Part shown: in pieces, positions 1 through 10,537 of the stretch
Position numbering within the stretch: position 1 is the stretch's first letter
Layout of the letters: the number at the start of each line of letters is the position of its first letter
Origin: AC-50 sp035640455
Lineage (GTDB): Bacteria; Actinomycetota; Thermoleophilia; Gaiellales; Gaiellaceae
Length of the DNA stretch: 64,000 nucleotides
Assembly (NCBI GenBank): GCA_035640455.1
Contig: DASQWB010000017.1
Coordinates: forward strand, 27,316 to 91,315
Reading direction: 5' to 3'
The notes under the pieces: model-generated
The model's input: the letters and a program-made list of their open reading frames with translations, nothing else
The model's database searches: none
What the model was told of the DNA's origin: nothing
Program-made: the position numbers and the translations under genes

Positions 1-627
1 AGGTACGAGGCGCCCCGCAAGCGCGACCTCCCGAGCTGGATCACCGACCAGTTCGCGCGCAGAAGCGCGCACGCCGAGCCCGAGGCGTGTCGGGCGCTCG
101 CCGAGCTGGTCGGGGACGATCTCCACGCCCTGGCGGCGGAGGTCGAGAAGTTCGCGACCTGGGCAGGCGGTGAGACGATCGGCGTCGACGACGTCGAGCG
201 GCTTGCGGTGCCGCGCGCAGGGGCGTCCGTGTTCGCACTCACGGACGCCTGGGGCCAGAGGGACGTCGCCGGCGTCCTCCGCGCCGCCGACGCGCTGCTC
301 GAGCGATCGCAGCGCGAGCTGACGTCGATTGCCGGCCTCCTCGCGAGCCATGTCGCAAAGGTGCGGGCGTGCCAAGCGCTTGCCGCGGAGGGTGTCCGCC
401 CGCGCGACGCCGCCCAGCGGCTCAAGATGCACCCCTTCGCGGCGGAGAAGGCTTTCGCGCACGCGGCGAACTACAGCGTCGAGGAGCTGCACGCGGCGAC
501 GGTCCGGCTGGCGGCGTTCGACGCGGCGCTCAAGGGGAGGAGCAGACTCTCCGGCGAGCTCGAGCTCGCGCGCGCCCTCGTCGACATCACGGGCAGACGC
601 GAAGCCGCGGTCACTGCCCCGGCCTGA
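1..627 (+). CDS. holA: DNA polymerase III delta subunit, 3' part (5' end outside window)
   Basis: The open frame runs from base 1 to TGA at 625-627 and gives about 208 residues, so roughly the N-terminal third of a usual ~320-residue delta subunit is missing. The visible part starts with RYEAPRKRDLPSWI and continues through LVGDDLHALAAEVEKFATW, ASVFALTDAWGQRD and a helical C-terminus, the usual order of the lid and collar domains of clamp-loader delta subunits. Delta opens the beta sliding clamp and passes it to DNA in the replisome. It converges with rpsT; holA followed by rpsT is a very common bacterial order, which supports the call. Confidence 0.9.
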   Translation, partial: RYEAPRKRDLPSWITDQFARRSAHAEPEACRALAELVGDDLHALAAEVEKFATWAGGETIGVDDVERLAVPRAGASVFALTDAWGQRDVAGVLRAADALLERSQRELTSIAGLLASHVAKVRACQALAAEGVRPRDAAQRLKMHPFAAEKAFAHAANYSVEELHAATVRLAAFDAALKGRSRLSGELELARALVDITGRREAAVTAPA

Positions 628-948
628 GCGTTTGTCGTAATCCATCGTCTCGACTGGTCGTCAGATGGCCCGCGCGGCTTCCGACGAGCACGAGATCGTC
701 CAGGCGCTCGTCGAAATCGCGGGGGCCGAGCCACTCCGTCGAAGGGGCAGCCGCGAGCGCCGGCCACGCTTGCTGACAACGGCGGCGGCGAGCCCGTTCG
801 TCTCAGACCGACTCGCGGTAGGAGCCAGGCCGTCGCGTCCTCGATCGCGCCCGTAGCCTCCGGCTACGAACGCTCCCTGCGTCCTTGGCTCGCACTCGCC
901 CATCGCACCCGGCCAGCGCGTGTTCATTCGGAAATGAGCTCGCAGGCG
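628..948. other. Intergenic region between holA and rpsT with one small hairpin
   Basis: I see no credible gene in these 321 bases. The only clear structure is GTAGCC-TCC-GGCTAC at 853-867, a 6-bp hairpin without a T-run. A minus-strand open frame (661-927) exists but has no ribosome site or codon pattern of its own. The sequence 800-930 looks like non-coding or repeat-derived DNA. A bidirectional terminator is expected between these convergent genes, but no canonical one is visible. Confidence 0.5.
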
Positions 949-1209
949 CTACTTCCCAGCGACGAGCTTCGCGGCCTGCGCCTTGCGCCGGGCGGCGGTG
1001 TTCCGGTGCAGAGCGCCGCGGGCGGCGGCCTTGTCGATCGACCGGACGAGGCGGACGTGCTCCGCGGCGACGCGCTCGGAGTCGCCGTCCTCGACTGCGG
1101 CCCGAAGGCGCCGCGTCAAGGTCTTCACGGTCGAGCGGTAGCGAAGGTTCCGCAGCCGCTCCTCGGCCGCGGTGCGGACGCGCTTCTTCTGCTGCTTGAT
1201 GTTCGGCAT
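949..1209 (-). CDS. rpsT: 30S ribosomal protein S20
   Basis: 86 residues, the normal S20 length. It starts MPNIKQQKKRVRTAAEERLRN and is rich in Lys/Arg with three long helices, ending AARRKAQAAKLVAGK. S20 binds 16S rRNA helices early in 30S assembly. The gene stands alone on the minus strand, divergent from murJ. A TACCAT hexamer on the minus strand at 1243-1248 would give a leader of about 25 nt, so this mRNA may have a short 5' UTR, unlike the neighbouring leaderless genes. Confidence 0.95.
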   Translation of the reverse strand: MPNIKQQKKRVRTAAEERLRNLRYRSTVKTLTRRLRAAVEDGDSERVAAEHVRLVRSIDKAAARGALHRNTAARRKAQAAKLVAGK

Positions 1210-1242
1210 TTCGAGAGAACGCCCGCCGCGGCGAGCCCGGCG

Positions 1243-1248
1243 ATGGTA
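1243..1248 (-). promoter_or_regulatory. Possible -10 element of rpsT
   Basis: TACCAT on the minus strand, 33 nt before the rpsT ATG. No convincing -35 hexamer is seen. Weak call. Confidence 0.35.
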
Positions 1249-1293
1249 CCAGAGCGCTCTCGGCAGCCGGCCGGCACCAGCGAGACCCCTCCC

Positions 1294-1299
1294 TATACT
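1294..1299 (+). promoter_or_regulatory. -10 element, leaderless promoter of murJ
   Basis: TATACT with 7 nt to the GTG at 1307, so transcription should begin at the start codon. It belongs to the window-wide set of -10 boxes placed 6-9 nt before starts, and it decides the murJ start. Confidence 0.65.
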
Positions 1300-1306
1300 C
1301 GCCCAG

Positions 1307-2893
1307 GTGGTAGAGGCGCGCGGCTCGACCGGCGCCGTTGAGGCGCGCGGCCGCCGGCTGGCCTGGTCGACGGCCGTCTTCTCGCTCGCGACAGGCGTCT
1401 CGCGCGTCGTCGGCCTCCTGCGCGAGTCCGTCGTCCGTTATTACTTCGGCACCGTCGGGGCGATCAACGCATTCGAGGTCGCGTTCCTCGTCCCGAACAC
1501 GATCCGCGCACTCGTCGCCGACGCGGCGCTCTCGTCGGCCTTCGTTCCCGTCTTCAGCGAGCTGCTCGAGAAGGGCGAGCGGAAGCGGGCCTGGCGAGTG
1601 GCGTCGAGCCTCTTCTGGCTGATGCTGCTCGGCCTCGGCGGCGTGACCGCGCTCTTCATCGTCGTCGCGCCGTGGGTGATGCACGCGTTCGGCTACGGAG
1701 GCGTTGCCGTCGGGCTCGCGCGTGTCCTCTTCCCGATCGTCGTCCTGCTTGGGCTGACGGGGATCGTCGTCGGGATCCTGAACAGCTACGAGCACTTCTC
1801 GGTGCCGGCGATCGCGCCCGTCTTCTGGAACCTCGCGATCATCGCCGGCCTCGCGCTCGGCGTGCCGCGGGCGCACGGGATCGACGCGAAGCTCTACGTC
1901 TACGCCGTCTCGATCGTCGTCGCGACGCTGATCCAGCTGCTCCTGCCCGTGCCCTGGCTGCGCGGACGGGATGGCCGCCTCCAGGTCGTGCTCGACTGGC
2001 GCGATCCGGCCGTGCGCCGCACGTTCAAGCTGATGGTGCCGATCACGCTCGGGCTCGGCCTGATCAACCTGAACGCGGTCGTCGACACCTTCTTCGCAGC
2101 GCGGCTGATCGACAAGAACCAGGCCCCGAGCGCGATCAACGCCGCCTTCCGGCTCTACATCTTCCCGCAGGGCATGTTCTCGGTGGCCGTGGCCACCGTG
2201 CTCTTCCCGGCGCTCGCTCGGCTCGCGACCCGCCGGGACGACGAGGGGTTCCGTCACACGGTCGCGCTCGGCCTGCGCCAGATCACGTTCCTGCTCGTGC
2301 CCGCGAGCGTCGTCTCCGCCGTCCTCGCGACGCCGATCGTGCGGCTCGTCTACCAGCGCGGCGGCTTCACGCCGTCGCAGACGCACGTCGTCGCCGCGGC
2401 GCTAGCGGCCTTCGCGCTCGGCCTGACCTTCAACGGGACGATGCTGATGCTGAACCGCGCCTTCTTCAGCCTGCAGTCGAACTGGATCCCGACCGTCGTC
2501 GCGCTGGCCAACCTCGGCCTGAACGCCGCCCTCGATGCCGCCTTCTACCGCCTCGGCATCTGGGGCATCCCGCTCTCGACGTCGCTCGTGAACATCGCGG
2601 GCACGGCGGCGCTCCTCGTGCTGCTCCGCCGGCGGCTCGGCCGGATCGAGCTCGGCGACACCGGCCGCACGCTCGCGCTCGTGCTCGTGGCCTCGGCGGC
2701 CCTCGCTGCAGCGTCGTATCCGGTCTGGCGCGGCCTCGACGCCGCTCTCGGCCGGTCGTTCGGCGGCCAGCTCATCTCGGTCGCCGGGGCGCTCGCCGCA
2801 GGAGCCGTCGTCTACCTCGTTTCCTGCCGTTTGCTGCGGGTTCGCGAGCTCGACGCGTTGCTATCGTTGCGAGCCCGTCTGCGCCGCGCATGA
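1307..2893 (+). CDS. murJ: Lipid II flippase MurJ (MviN family)
   Basis: 528 residues from GTG 1307. The longer open frame back to 1172 runs antisense to the rpsT start and is rejected because of the -10 box at 1294-1299. MurJ moves lipid II across the membrane for peptidoglycan synthesis. The N-terminus has the family signature around SLATGVSRVVGLLRESVVRY, then FLVPNTIRALVADAALSSAFVPVF; about 13-14 hydrophobic helices follow, with ...RRDDEGFRHTVALGLRQITFLLVPAS near the middle. The C-terminus ends in a basic tail (RELDALLSLRARLRRA). lepA follows 7 bp downstream, so co-transcription is likely. Confidence 0.93.
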   Translation: MVEARGSTGAVEARGRRLAWSTAVFSLATGVSRVVGLLRESVVRYYFGTVGAINAFEVAFLVPNTIRALVADAALSSAFVPVFSELLEKGERKRAWRVASSLFWLMLLGLGGVTALFIVVAPWVMHAFGYGGVAVGLARVLFPIVVLLGLTGIVVGILNSYEHFSVPAIAPVFWNLAIIAGLALGVPRAHGIDAKLYVYAVSIVVATLIQLLLPVPWLRGRDGRLQVVLDWRDPAVRRTFKLMVPITLGLGLINLNAVVDTFFAARLIDKNQAPSAINAAFRLYIFPQGMFSVAVATVLFPALARLATRRDDEGFRHTVALGLRQITFLLVPASVVSAVLATPIVRLVYQRGGFTPSQTHVVAAALAAFALGLTFNGTMLMLNRAFFSLQSNWIPTVVALANLGLNAALDAAFYRLGIWGIPLSTSLVNIAGTAALLVLLRRRLGRIELGDTGRTLALVLVASAALAAASYPVWRGLDAALGRSFGGQLISVAGALAAGAVVYLVSCRLLRVRELDALLSLRARLRRA

Positions 2894-2900
2894 GCTTCGC

Positions 2901-4687
<1,787 letters not shown>

Positions 4688-4691
<4 letters not shown>

Positions 4692-5824
4692 GCGGCTCGG
4701 GCGGCGCACGCCACCTGTACGTGCATCTACCCTTCTGCGCCCACCGCTGCGGCTACTGCGACTTCGTCACCCTCGTCGGCCGGCGCGGCGAGCACGCGGC
4801 GTACGTCGACGCGCTGCTCGCGGAGCTCGAGCTCGAGCGGCGGCTGCTCGCGCCGCGCCTGGAGACGGTCTTCCTCGGCGGCGGGACGCCGACGTTCACG
4901 GCCGCTCCGGAGCTCGCCCGGCTGCTCGCAGCGCTACCACCGGCGGACGAGGTGACGGTGGAGGCGAACCCGGAGACGGTGACGCCGGCGCTCGCCGAGC
5001 TGCTGCGCGGTGCGGGTGTCACGCGCGTCTCGGTCGGCGCGCAGAGCTTCCGTCCGCATCTGCTCGAGACGCTGGAGCGACGGGTGACCCCAGACGACGT
5101 CCGAGCCGCCGTCTACGCTCTCCGCGATGTCTGCTTTGACAACATCTCGCTCGATCTCCTCTACGGGATCCCGGGCCAGAGCGCCGCCGACCTCGACCGC
5201 GACCTCGACGACGCGCTCGAGCTCTCGCCGGAGCACTTGTCGTGCTACGAGCTCGAGGCGAAGCCGGGGACGCGCTTCACACATACCTTCGGGAATGAGC
5301 TCGCCCGCCAGGCCGAGGCGATGGAGGACTACTTCGAGCGCATCGTCGAGCGGCTGACGGGAGCCGGCTACCGCTGGTACGAGACCGCGAACTTCTGCAT
5401 CCGCCCGAAGCTCGCAGAGGGCCGTGATCTCCGCGCGCGGCACAACCTCGCGTACTGGCGGGGCCGCGACTACCTCGGGATCGGGATCGGCGCTGTCTCG
5501 ACGATCGAGGGTCGCCGGTGGCGCACGACGCCCCGGCTCGCGGCCTACCTCCGCGCGCTGCGGGGAGGTGAAGCGCCGCCGCGCGACGAGGAGACGCTGC
5601 CGGCCGACGTTCGGCGCCGAGAGCGTGTCCTGCTCGGCCTGCGCCTGGACGAGCCACTTGCGCTCCCGGGACTCGGCGCGGCGATCGACAGCTCCGCGCT
5701 GCGCCGTCTCGAACTGCTGGGGCTCGCGAAGCGGCGACACGGCGAGGGCGGCGAGACGCTCGCGCTCACCTCGCGTGGGCGGTTCCTCGGCGGCGGCGTG
5801 ACGGCCGAGCTGCTGGCGTCATAG
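4688..5824 (+). CDS. hemW: Radical SAM heme chaperone HemW (coproporphyrinogen III oxidase-like)
   Basis: 378 residues from ATG 4688, which overlaps the lepA stop as ATGA; an open frame reaching back to 4544 is antisense-like noise inside lepA. The radical-SAM cluster motif CAHRCGYCDF lies near residue 18, followed by FLGGGTPT, EANPETV, VGAQSF and DLLYGIPGQ, all classical for the HemN/HemW family. HemW proteins hand heme to acceptors rather than acting as oxygen-independent coproporphyrinogen dehydrogenases. The C-terminal winged-helix-like part is present (RRRERVLLGLRLDEPL). Confidence 0.93.
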
Positions 5825-5882
5825 GCAGCCGCGTAGATGCGCGTCGGTGGGCGCGGGAGCCTGGGCGCGAGAGGGCGCGGGC

Positions 5883-5888
5883 TAAAAT
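5883..5888 (+). promoter_or_regulatory. Possible -10 element of hrcA
   Basis: TAAAAT, 13 nt before ATG 5902. No CIRCE inverted repeat (GCACTC half-sites) is visible between hemW and hrcA, so this hrcA may not autoregulate through a classical CIRCE. Confidence 0.5.
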
Positions 5889-5901
5889 TCCTGCAAAGCG
5901 G

Positions 5902-6930
5902 ATGGAGACCGAGCTCACATCACGCCAGCGCGAGATCCTCCAGCGCGTCGTCGAGGACTACGTCGCGACTGGGCAGCCCGTCGGCTCGAGGCACCTCGTC
6001 GAGCACTCGCAGCTGTCGGTGTCGTCGTCGACCGTCCGCTACGAGCTTGCCGAGCTCGAGGGGATGGGGCTGCTGACGCACCCGCACACGTCCGCGGGAC
6101 GGATCCCGACGGAGCGCGGCTACCGATCGTACGTGGACGCGCTGCTCGAGCGGCTCGAGCCGCGTCCGGCGCGGTTCCAGCTCGACCTCTCGGTCGTACG
6201 GAGCGAGGTCGAGTCGGCTCTCCAGGCGACGACCGAGATGCTGGCGGAGGTGACGAGCCTGCTCGCGCTCGTCTCGGCGCCGCCGCTCGAGACGACGACG
6301 GTTCGCCACGTCGAGGTGCTCGTCCTCCAGCCGCGAGTCGTCGTCGTCGTCGTGATCACGTCCACGGGTGGCGTCTCCAAGCGGGTCGTGACGTTCGAGC
6401 ACGCGGTCGACCCGGGTCTGGCGAAGTGGGCGGACGAATATCTGAACGAGCGCGTCGCCGGCCTGCGGCTGGGCACCCACCTCCTCCGCCAGCGGTTCGA
6501 GGACCCGAGCCTCTCGCGGAGCGAGCGGGAGTTCCTTGCCGAGCTGCGGCCGGCGTTCACCGAGCTCCTGCGCGCGGAGCAGCGCCTCTACGTCGGGGGT
6601 GCGGCGAGCCTGCTCGAGGACGTCCGGGCCGAGGAGCTCGTCGTCTACCGGCGGCTGCTCGAGGTGCTGGAGAAGCGGGCCGCGCTGCTCGAGATCGTCG
6701 AGGAGGCGCTCGACCCCAACCGGCCGTTCGTGCGCGTCGGCGCGCTCGAGCACCCGGCGCTTCAGGACGTCGCGCTCGTCGCCGCCTGCTACGGCCTCGC
6801 GAACCGCGCCCTCGGCACCGTCGGCCTCCTGGGGCCTGTCCGGATGGACTACGAGAAGGCGATCCGCTCCGTTCGCTCGGCCGCCCACGAGCTCTCGCGC
6901 TTCGTCGAAGACGTGTACGCCGACAACTGA
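5902..6930 (+). CDS. hrcA: Heat-inducible transcription repressor HrcA
   Basis: 342 residues. An N-terminal winged helix (LTSRQREILQRVVEDYVATG, SSSTVRYELAELEGMGLLTH, HTSAGRIPTERGYRSYVD) is followed by a GAF-like dimerisation domain ending NRALGTVGLLGPVRMDYEKAI. HrcA represses chaperone operons at CIRCE sites and is itself kept active by GroEL. It lies directly before dnaJ, the usual actinobacterial and firmicute association. The inter-gene space holds a separate -10 for dnaJ. Confidence 0.95.
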   Translation: METELTSRQREILQRVVEDYVATGQPVGSRHLVEHSQLSVSSSTVRYELAELEGMGLLTHPHTSAGRIPTERGYRSYVDALLERLEPRPARFQLDLSVVRSEVESALQATTEMLAEVTSLLALVSAPPLETTTVRHVEVLVLQPRVVVVVVITSTGGVSKRVVTFEHAVDPGLAKWADEYLNERVAGLRLGTHLLRQRFEDPSLSRSEREFLAELRPAFTELLRAEQRLYVGGAASLLEDVRAEELVVYRRLLEVLEKRAALLEIVEEALDPNRPFVRVGALEHPALQDVALVAACYGLANRALGTVGLLGPVRMDYEKAIRSVRSAAHELSRFVEDVYADN

Positions 6931-6962
6931 TCTGCGCGTAGAGCAGCCGCGGACACCGAAGC

Positions 6963-6968
6963 TAACCT
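6963..6968 (+). promoter_or_regulatory. -10 element, leaderless promoter of dnaJ
   Basis: TAACCT, 7 nt before ATG 6976. Confidence 0.55.
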
Positions 6969-6975
6969 TCGGCCG

Positions 6976-8097
6976 ATGGCCACGACGCAGCGGGATTACT
7001 ACGAGATCCTCGGCCTGCCGCGCACGGCGAGCGAGTCCGACGTCAAGAAGGCGTTCCGCCGCCTCGCCCGTGAGCTGCACCCCGACGTCTCGACCGCGCC
7101 CGACGCGCACGAGCGCTTCAGGGAGGTCGCGGAGGCCTACGAGGTGCTCTCGAAGTCGGAGACGCGGGAGCTCTACGACCGCTACGGACACGCCGGTCTC
7201 CGCAGCGGCGGCTTCACGCCGTCGCAGTTCGACCTCGGCAACCTCGCCGATATCTTCGCGGCGTTCTTCGGCGACGACCTGTTCGGAGCTCCGACGCGCA
7301 GCCGCGACCGCGCACGCGGAGGAGACGTCGCGGCGGAGGTGGAGATCGAGTTCGTCGAGGCGGCGTCGGGCACGACCCGCGACGTGCCCGTGCAGGTGAG
7401 CGTCGCCTGCGACCGCTGCAGCGGCAGCGGGGCCGAGCCCGGAACGAACCCCGCCACGTGCCCGACCTGCGAAGGCAGCGGCTACGTGCAGCACGTGTCG
7501 CGGAGCGCGTTCGGCCAGTTCGTGCGCACGCAGACGTGTGGAAGATGTGGCGGCTCGAGAAGGATCGTCGAGGATCCTTGCCGTCGCTGCTCGGGAAGCG
7601 GGCGGGTCGTCGCTGAGCGGTCGCTGACCGTCGAGATCCCGCCGGGAATTCACGACGGCCAGCGCATCCGCTTAACGGGCGAAGGTCACGCCGGAACTCT
7701 GGGCGGCCGCGCGGGCGACCTGTTCGTGCTCGTGCGCGTCCGACCCGATCCGAGATTCGTTCGCGAGGGCGACGACATCTTCTCGACCGTCGACCTCACG
7801 ATCACGCAGGCGGCGCTCGGGACCGAGTTGGCGATTCCGACGCTGCAGGGCGACGTGACCCTGCGCTTCGATCCCGGCACCCAACCCGGCGAGATCCGAG
7901 TCCTGCGGGGGCAAGGGATGCCCGTCCTCCAAGGCTTTGGCCGGGGTGACCATCGCGTGCTCGTCAACGTCGCCGTGCCGCGGCGCTTGAGCGACGAGCA
8001 GCGCGCGCTCCTCGAGGAGTTCGACCGCCGCGCGACCGAGGAGAACTACCGCGCGGACGAAGGCTTCTTCGAGAAGCTGAAGAGCGTCTTCCGCTGA
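6976..8097 (+). CDS. dnaJ: Chaperone DnaJ, type I (J, G/F, zinc-finger and CTD)
   Basis: 373 residues. The J domain begins YYEILGLPRTASESDVKKAF and contains HPD (near residue 36). A Gly/Phe-rich stretch follows, then four CxxCxGxG-type zinc-binding repeats (CDRCSGSG, CPTCEGSG, CGRCGGS, CRRCSGSG, residues ~143-210). The second repeat pair varies slightly (CGRCGGSRR). It stimulates DnaK ATPase activity. It sits with hrcA and prmA; hrcA-dnaJ-prmA is a well known cluster. Confidence 0.96.
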   Translation: MATTQRDYYEILGLPRTASESDVKKAFRRLARELHPDVSTAPDAHERFREVAEAYEVLSKSETRELYDRYGHAGLRSGGFTPSQFDLGNLADIFAAFFGDDLFGAPTRSRDRARGGDVAAEVEIEFVEAASGTTRDVPVQVSVACDRCSGSGAEPGTNPATCPTCEGSGYVQHVSRSAFGQFVRTQTCGRCGGSRRIVEDPCRRCSGSGRVVAERSLTVEIPPGIHDGQRIRLTGEGHAGTLGGRAGDLFVLVRVRPDPRFVREGDDIFSTVDLTITQAALGTELAIPTLQGDVTLRFDPGTQPGEIRVLRGQGMPVLQGFGRGDHRVLVNVAVPRRLSDEQRALLEEFDRRATEENYRADEGFFEKLKSVFR

Positions 8098-8123
8098 AGC
8101 GGCTGCGGCGCGTCGCTGTCTCG

Positions 8124-8903
8124 GTGCCCGCTTCCAACGCGGAGCCTGCGCGAGCCATCTTCGTCACGCTCTTTGCGCAGGGATTCGAGGAGCGCGAGCG
8201 AGGGGGCGCCGTCGAGCTGGCTGCGTATACCGATGACGCTGGTGAGGCACGAGTGCGGGAGCAGTTCGGCGCCGTCACCACCTCGGAGGTCGAGCCGGGC
8301 TGGGAGGAGCGCTGGCGAGAATTCCATCGGCCGGTGCGCGTCGGCGCGCTTTGGATCGGGCCGCCGTGGGAGGCGCCGCCCCGCGATGCAATTGCCGTGG
8401 TCATCGAGCCCGGACGCGCCTTCGGCACCGGCGGCCATGCGACCACGCGGCTGTGCCTGGAGCTCCTGGTCGACCTCCGGCGCGAGCTCGCGGGCGCGAG
8501 CGCCCTCGACCTCGGCTGTGGATCCGGTTTGCTATCGATCGCGGCAGCGCGGCTCGGGTATTCGCCCGTTCGGGCAGTCGATCACGAGCCGGCCGCGGTC
8601 GACGAGACGCGGCGGAATGCAAGGAGAAACGGCGTGGAGGTCGAGGCGCGGCTCGCCAGTGCGCTCGTCTCGGGCCTGCCGGCGAGCGAACTCGTCGTGG
8701 CGAACATCGCGCGGCCGACAGTCGAAGCGCTCGCGGCTCGCATCCGCTGCCGCGTCCTGGTCGCGTCGGGGTACCTGGAGACGGAGCCCGTGGACCTGCC
8801 GGGATTCCGGCACCGTGAGCGTCGCACCGCCGGTGGCTGGGCCGCCGATGTCTACGAATACGTCGAGCCTTTGGCTCGAAGTCGCGACAGTAGCGTCACG
8901 TGA
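8124..8903 (+). CDS. prmA: Ribosomal protein L11 methyltransferase
   Basis: 259 residues from GTG 8124. It trimethylates L11 using SAM. Motif I is ALDLGCGSGLLSIAAARLG (~residues 132-150) preceded by AFGTGGHATTRLCLELL; the post-motif NIARPTVE replaces the usual NILA. The 27 bases upstream read KRLRRVAVSV in frame, which looks like the family's first beta-strand. The real start may therefore be a CTG at 8094 overlapping the dnaJ stop; GTG 8124 is the conservative choice. It is shorter than the ~300-residue E. coli protein, as is common in actinobacteria. Confidence 0.88.
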   Translation: MPASNAEPARAIFVTLFAQGFEERERGGAVELAAYTDDAGEARVREQFGAVTTSEVEPGWEERWREFHRPVRVGALWIGPPWEAPPRDAIAVVIEPGRAFGTGGHATTRLCLELLVDLRRELAGASALDLGCGSGLLSIAAARLGYSPVRAVDHEPAAVDETRRNARRNGVEVEARLASALVSGLPASELVVANIARPTVEALAARIRCRVLVASGYLETEPVDLPGFRHRERRTAGGWAADVYEYVEPLARSRDSSVT

Positions 8904-8923
8904 TTCCCGCTACCGTGCCTGTA

Positions 8924-8941
8924 GGGGTCTCGGGGGACCCC
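8924..8941. terminator. Hairpin after prmA
   Basis: GGGGTC-TCGGGG-GACCCC, a 6-bp GC stem 20 bp after the prmA stop. It has no T-run, so its termination function is uncertain. It separates prmA from the mtaB promoter. Confidence 0.4.
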
Positions 8942-9007
8942 TTGGGGGCAGTTACAGCGACGTTCCGCCGGCAGCGTCGCGGAGAAGTCGTCGCGGCGCG
9001 CGAGGGT

Positions 9008-9013
9008 TAGAGT
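9008..9013 (+). promoter_or_regulatory. Possible -10 element of mtaB
   Basis: TAGAGT, 11 nt before GTG 9025. This spacing would leave a leader of only a few nucleotides. Confidence 0.5.
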
Positions 9014-9024
9014 TCCGAAGCCCG

Positions 9025-10215
9025 GTGACGACCTTCTCGATCCGATTCCTCGGCTGCAAGGTCTCGCAGACCGATGCGCACGAGATCCGCGAGCGCCTCC
9101 TCGCAGACGGTCACGTCGAGGACGACAGTGCCGACGTCGCCGTCGTCAATACCTGCTGCGTCACGCACGAGGCGGTGCGGAAGTCGCGCCAGGCCGTCGC
9201 CCGCGTGGCCCGCTCGCATCGGCGCGTCTTTGCGACGGGATGCGCCGCGAATCTCGCGGCAGACGCGCTCGCGGGCTTGCCGGAGAACGTCACCGTCGTG
9301 GCGCGACGGAGCGAGGACACGCCGGCCGCGGTCGCGCGTGACGTGGGTGCCGTTGGCTGCGTCGGGGGCCATGGCCGGCTCGACCGTGTCCGCGCCTTCG
9401 TCAAGGTTCAGGACGGCTGCAGCTTCTCGTGCAACTTCTGCGTCATCCCGCTCGTGCGCGGCCCCTCGCGCAGCCGTGCGGCCGCCGCCGTTCTCCGCGA
9501 GGTGCACAGACGTGTCGCGCAGGGCCACGGCGAGGTCGTGCTTACCGGGATCAACCTCGGCTGCTACCGCGACCGCAGCGCGGGCTATGACCTGGCGCGG
9601 CTCGTCCGCGAGGTCGGAGCAATTCCCGGGCTCGTCCGCCTGCGGCTCTCCTCGATCGAGGTCAACCACGTCGGCGACCGTTTGATTCGGGCGCTGCGCG
9701 AGACACCGACGGTGTCGCAGCACCTCCACGTCCCGCTCCAGTCCGGTGACGACAAGGTCCTTCGGGACATGGCCCGCCGCTACACGGTGGCGATGTATCT
9801 CCGGCGGCTCGCGCCGCTTCGCGAGGACTTCAATCTGACGACCGACGCGATCGTCGGCTTTCCGAGCGAGGACGAGCGGGCATTCGAGCGGACGCTCGTC
9901 ACTGTCGAGGCGGCCGGCATCTCGAAGGTGCACGTCTTCCCGTACTCCCCGCGGCCGGGAACGGCGACGGCGGCGGCCGATGCCGTTCCGCCCGCGGTCA
10001 AGAAGGAGCGAAGCGCGCGGCTCCGGGCCTATTCGGACGCGGCCTGCCTGGCCAGGTGGCGGACGAAGATCGGCCGCGAGGACACCGTCCTCGTCGACCG
10101 GCCGGGGCGTGGCTACGGCGACGACTACAGCCCGTGGCGCGTCGAAGGCACGGTCGGCTCCTTCATTCGTGTCTGCGGCGCGGCGGTGACGGAGGAGGGG
10201 ATCCTCGCTGCCTGA
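9025..10215 (+). CDS. mtaB: tRNA (N6-threonylcarbamoyladenosine37-C2)-methylthiotransferase MtaB
   Basis: 396 residues from GTG 9025; the much longer frame from 8173 crosses prmA in another frame and is not real. It is a MiaB-type radical SAM enzyme. The N-terminal UPF0004 domain starts TFSIRFLGCKVSQTDAHEI and carries NTCCVTHEA and ATGCAA. The radical-SAM motif CSFSCNFCVIP is near residue 132, and the C-terminal TRAM-like part is short. GCKVSQ rather than GCQMN places it with the MtaB clade that makes ms2t6A. It is followed by the HIT gene (8-nt overlap) and yqeY. Confidence 0.9.
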   Translation: MTTFSIRFLGCKVSQTDAHEIRERLLADGHVEDDSADVAVVNTCCVTHEAVRKSRQAVARVARSHRRVFATGCAANLAADALAGLPENVTVVARRSEDTPAAVARDVGAVGCVGGHGRLDRVRAFVKVQDGCSFSCNFCVIPLVRGPSRSRAAAAVLREVHRRVAQGHGEVVLTGINLGCYRDRSAGYDLARLVREVGAIPGLVRLRLSSIEVNHVGDRLIRALRETPTVSQHLHVPLQSGDDKVLRDMARRYTVAMYLRRLAPLREDFNLTTDAIVGFPSEDERAFERTLVTVEAAGISKVHVFPYSPRPGTATAAADAVPPAVKKERSARLRAYSDAACLARWRTKIGREDTVLVDRPGRGYGDDYSPWRVEGTVGSFIRVCGAAVTEEGILAA

Positions 10216-10537
10216 CGACTGCCTCTTCTGCCGGCTCGCGCAGGAGGGCGACCACGTCGCGAAGACCGACGGCTTCGTCGCGGTCCGCGACATCAACCCC
10301 AAGGCGGAGACGCACCTGCTCGTCCTGCCGGAGCGGCACGTCGACAGCTTCCGCGAGGTGGCGGAGTTCCCGCCCGAGGAGGTGAAGCGAATGCTGGAGT
10401 TCGTCGCGGAGACGGCGCGAGAGGTCGGGCTCTCCGACTACCGCGTCCTCGTGAACGTCGGCCAGGGCGCCGGTCAGACGATCTTCCACCTCCACTGGCA
10501 TGTCCTCGGCGGCCGTGTCACGGGGATGCCGGCATGA
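10208..10537 (+). CDS. HIT family protein (CTG start)
   Basis: 109 residues, reading LPDDCLFCRLAQEGDHVAKT and ending with the histidine triad TIFHLHWHVLGG, so it is a HINT-type purine nucleotide hydrolase. No ATG, GTG or TTG exists in frame after the stop at 10187. A strong Shine-Dalgarno run (GGAGGAGGGG, 10191-10200) sits 7 nt before CTG 10208, exactly where family members begin (MxDDCxFC). The CTG therefore appears to be the genuine start. Its stop overlaps the yqeY ATG (ATGA). HIT beside yqeY is a common pairing. Confidence 0.85.
   Translation: MPDDCLFCRLAQEGDHVAKTDGFVAVRDINPKAETHLLVLPERHVDSFREVAEFPPEEVKRMLEFVAETAREVGLSDYRVLVNVGQGAGQTIFHLHWHVLGGRVTGMPA

Noticed and set aside
661..927. Minus-strand 88-codon frame between holA and rpsT
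   Set aside because: No ribosome site, low-complexity Arg/Ser composition, hairpin inside; treated as non-coding.
1172..1306. N-terminal extension of MurJ
   Set aside because: It is antisense to rpsT and unlike any MurJ start; a -10 box precedes GTG 1307.
5825..5901. CIRCE element before hrcA
   Set aside because: No GCACTC-N-GAGTGC type inverted repeat is present.
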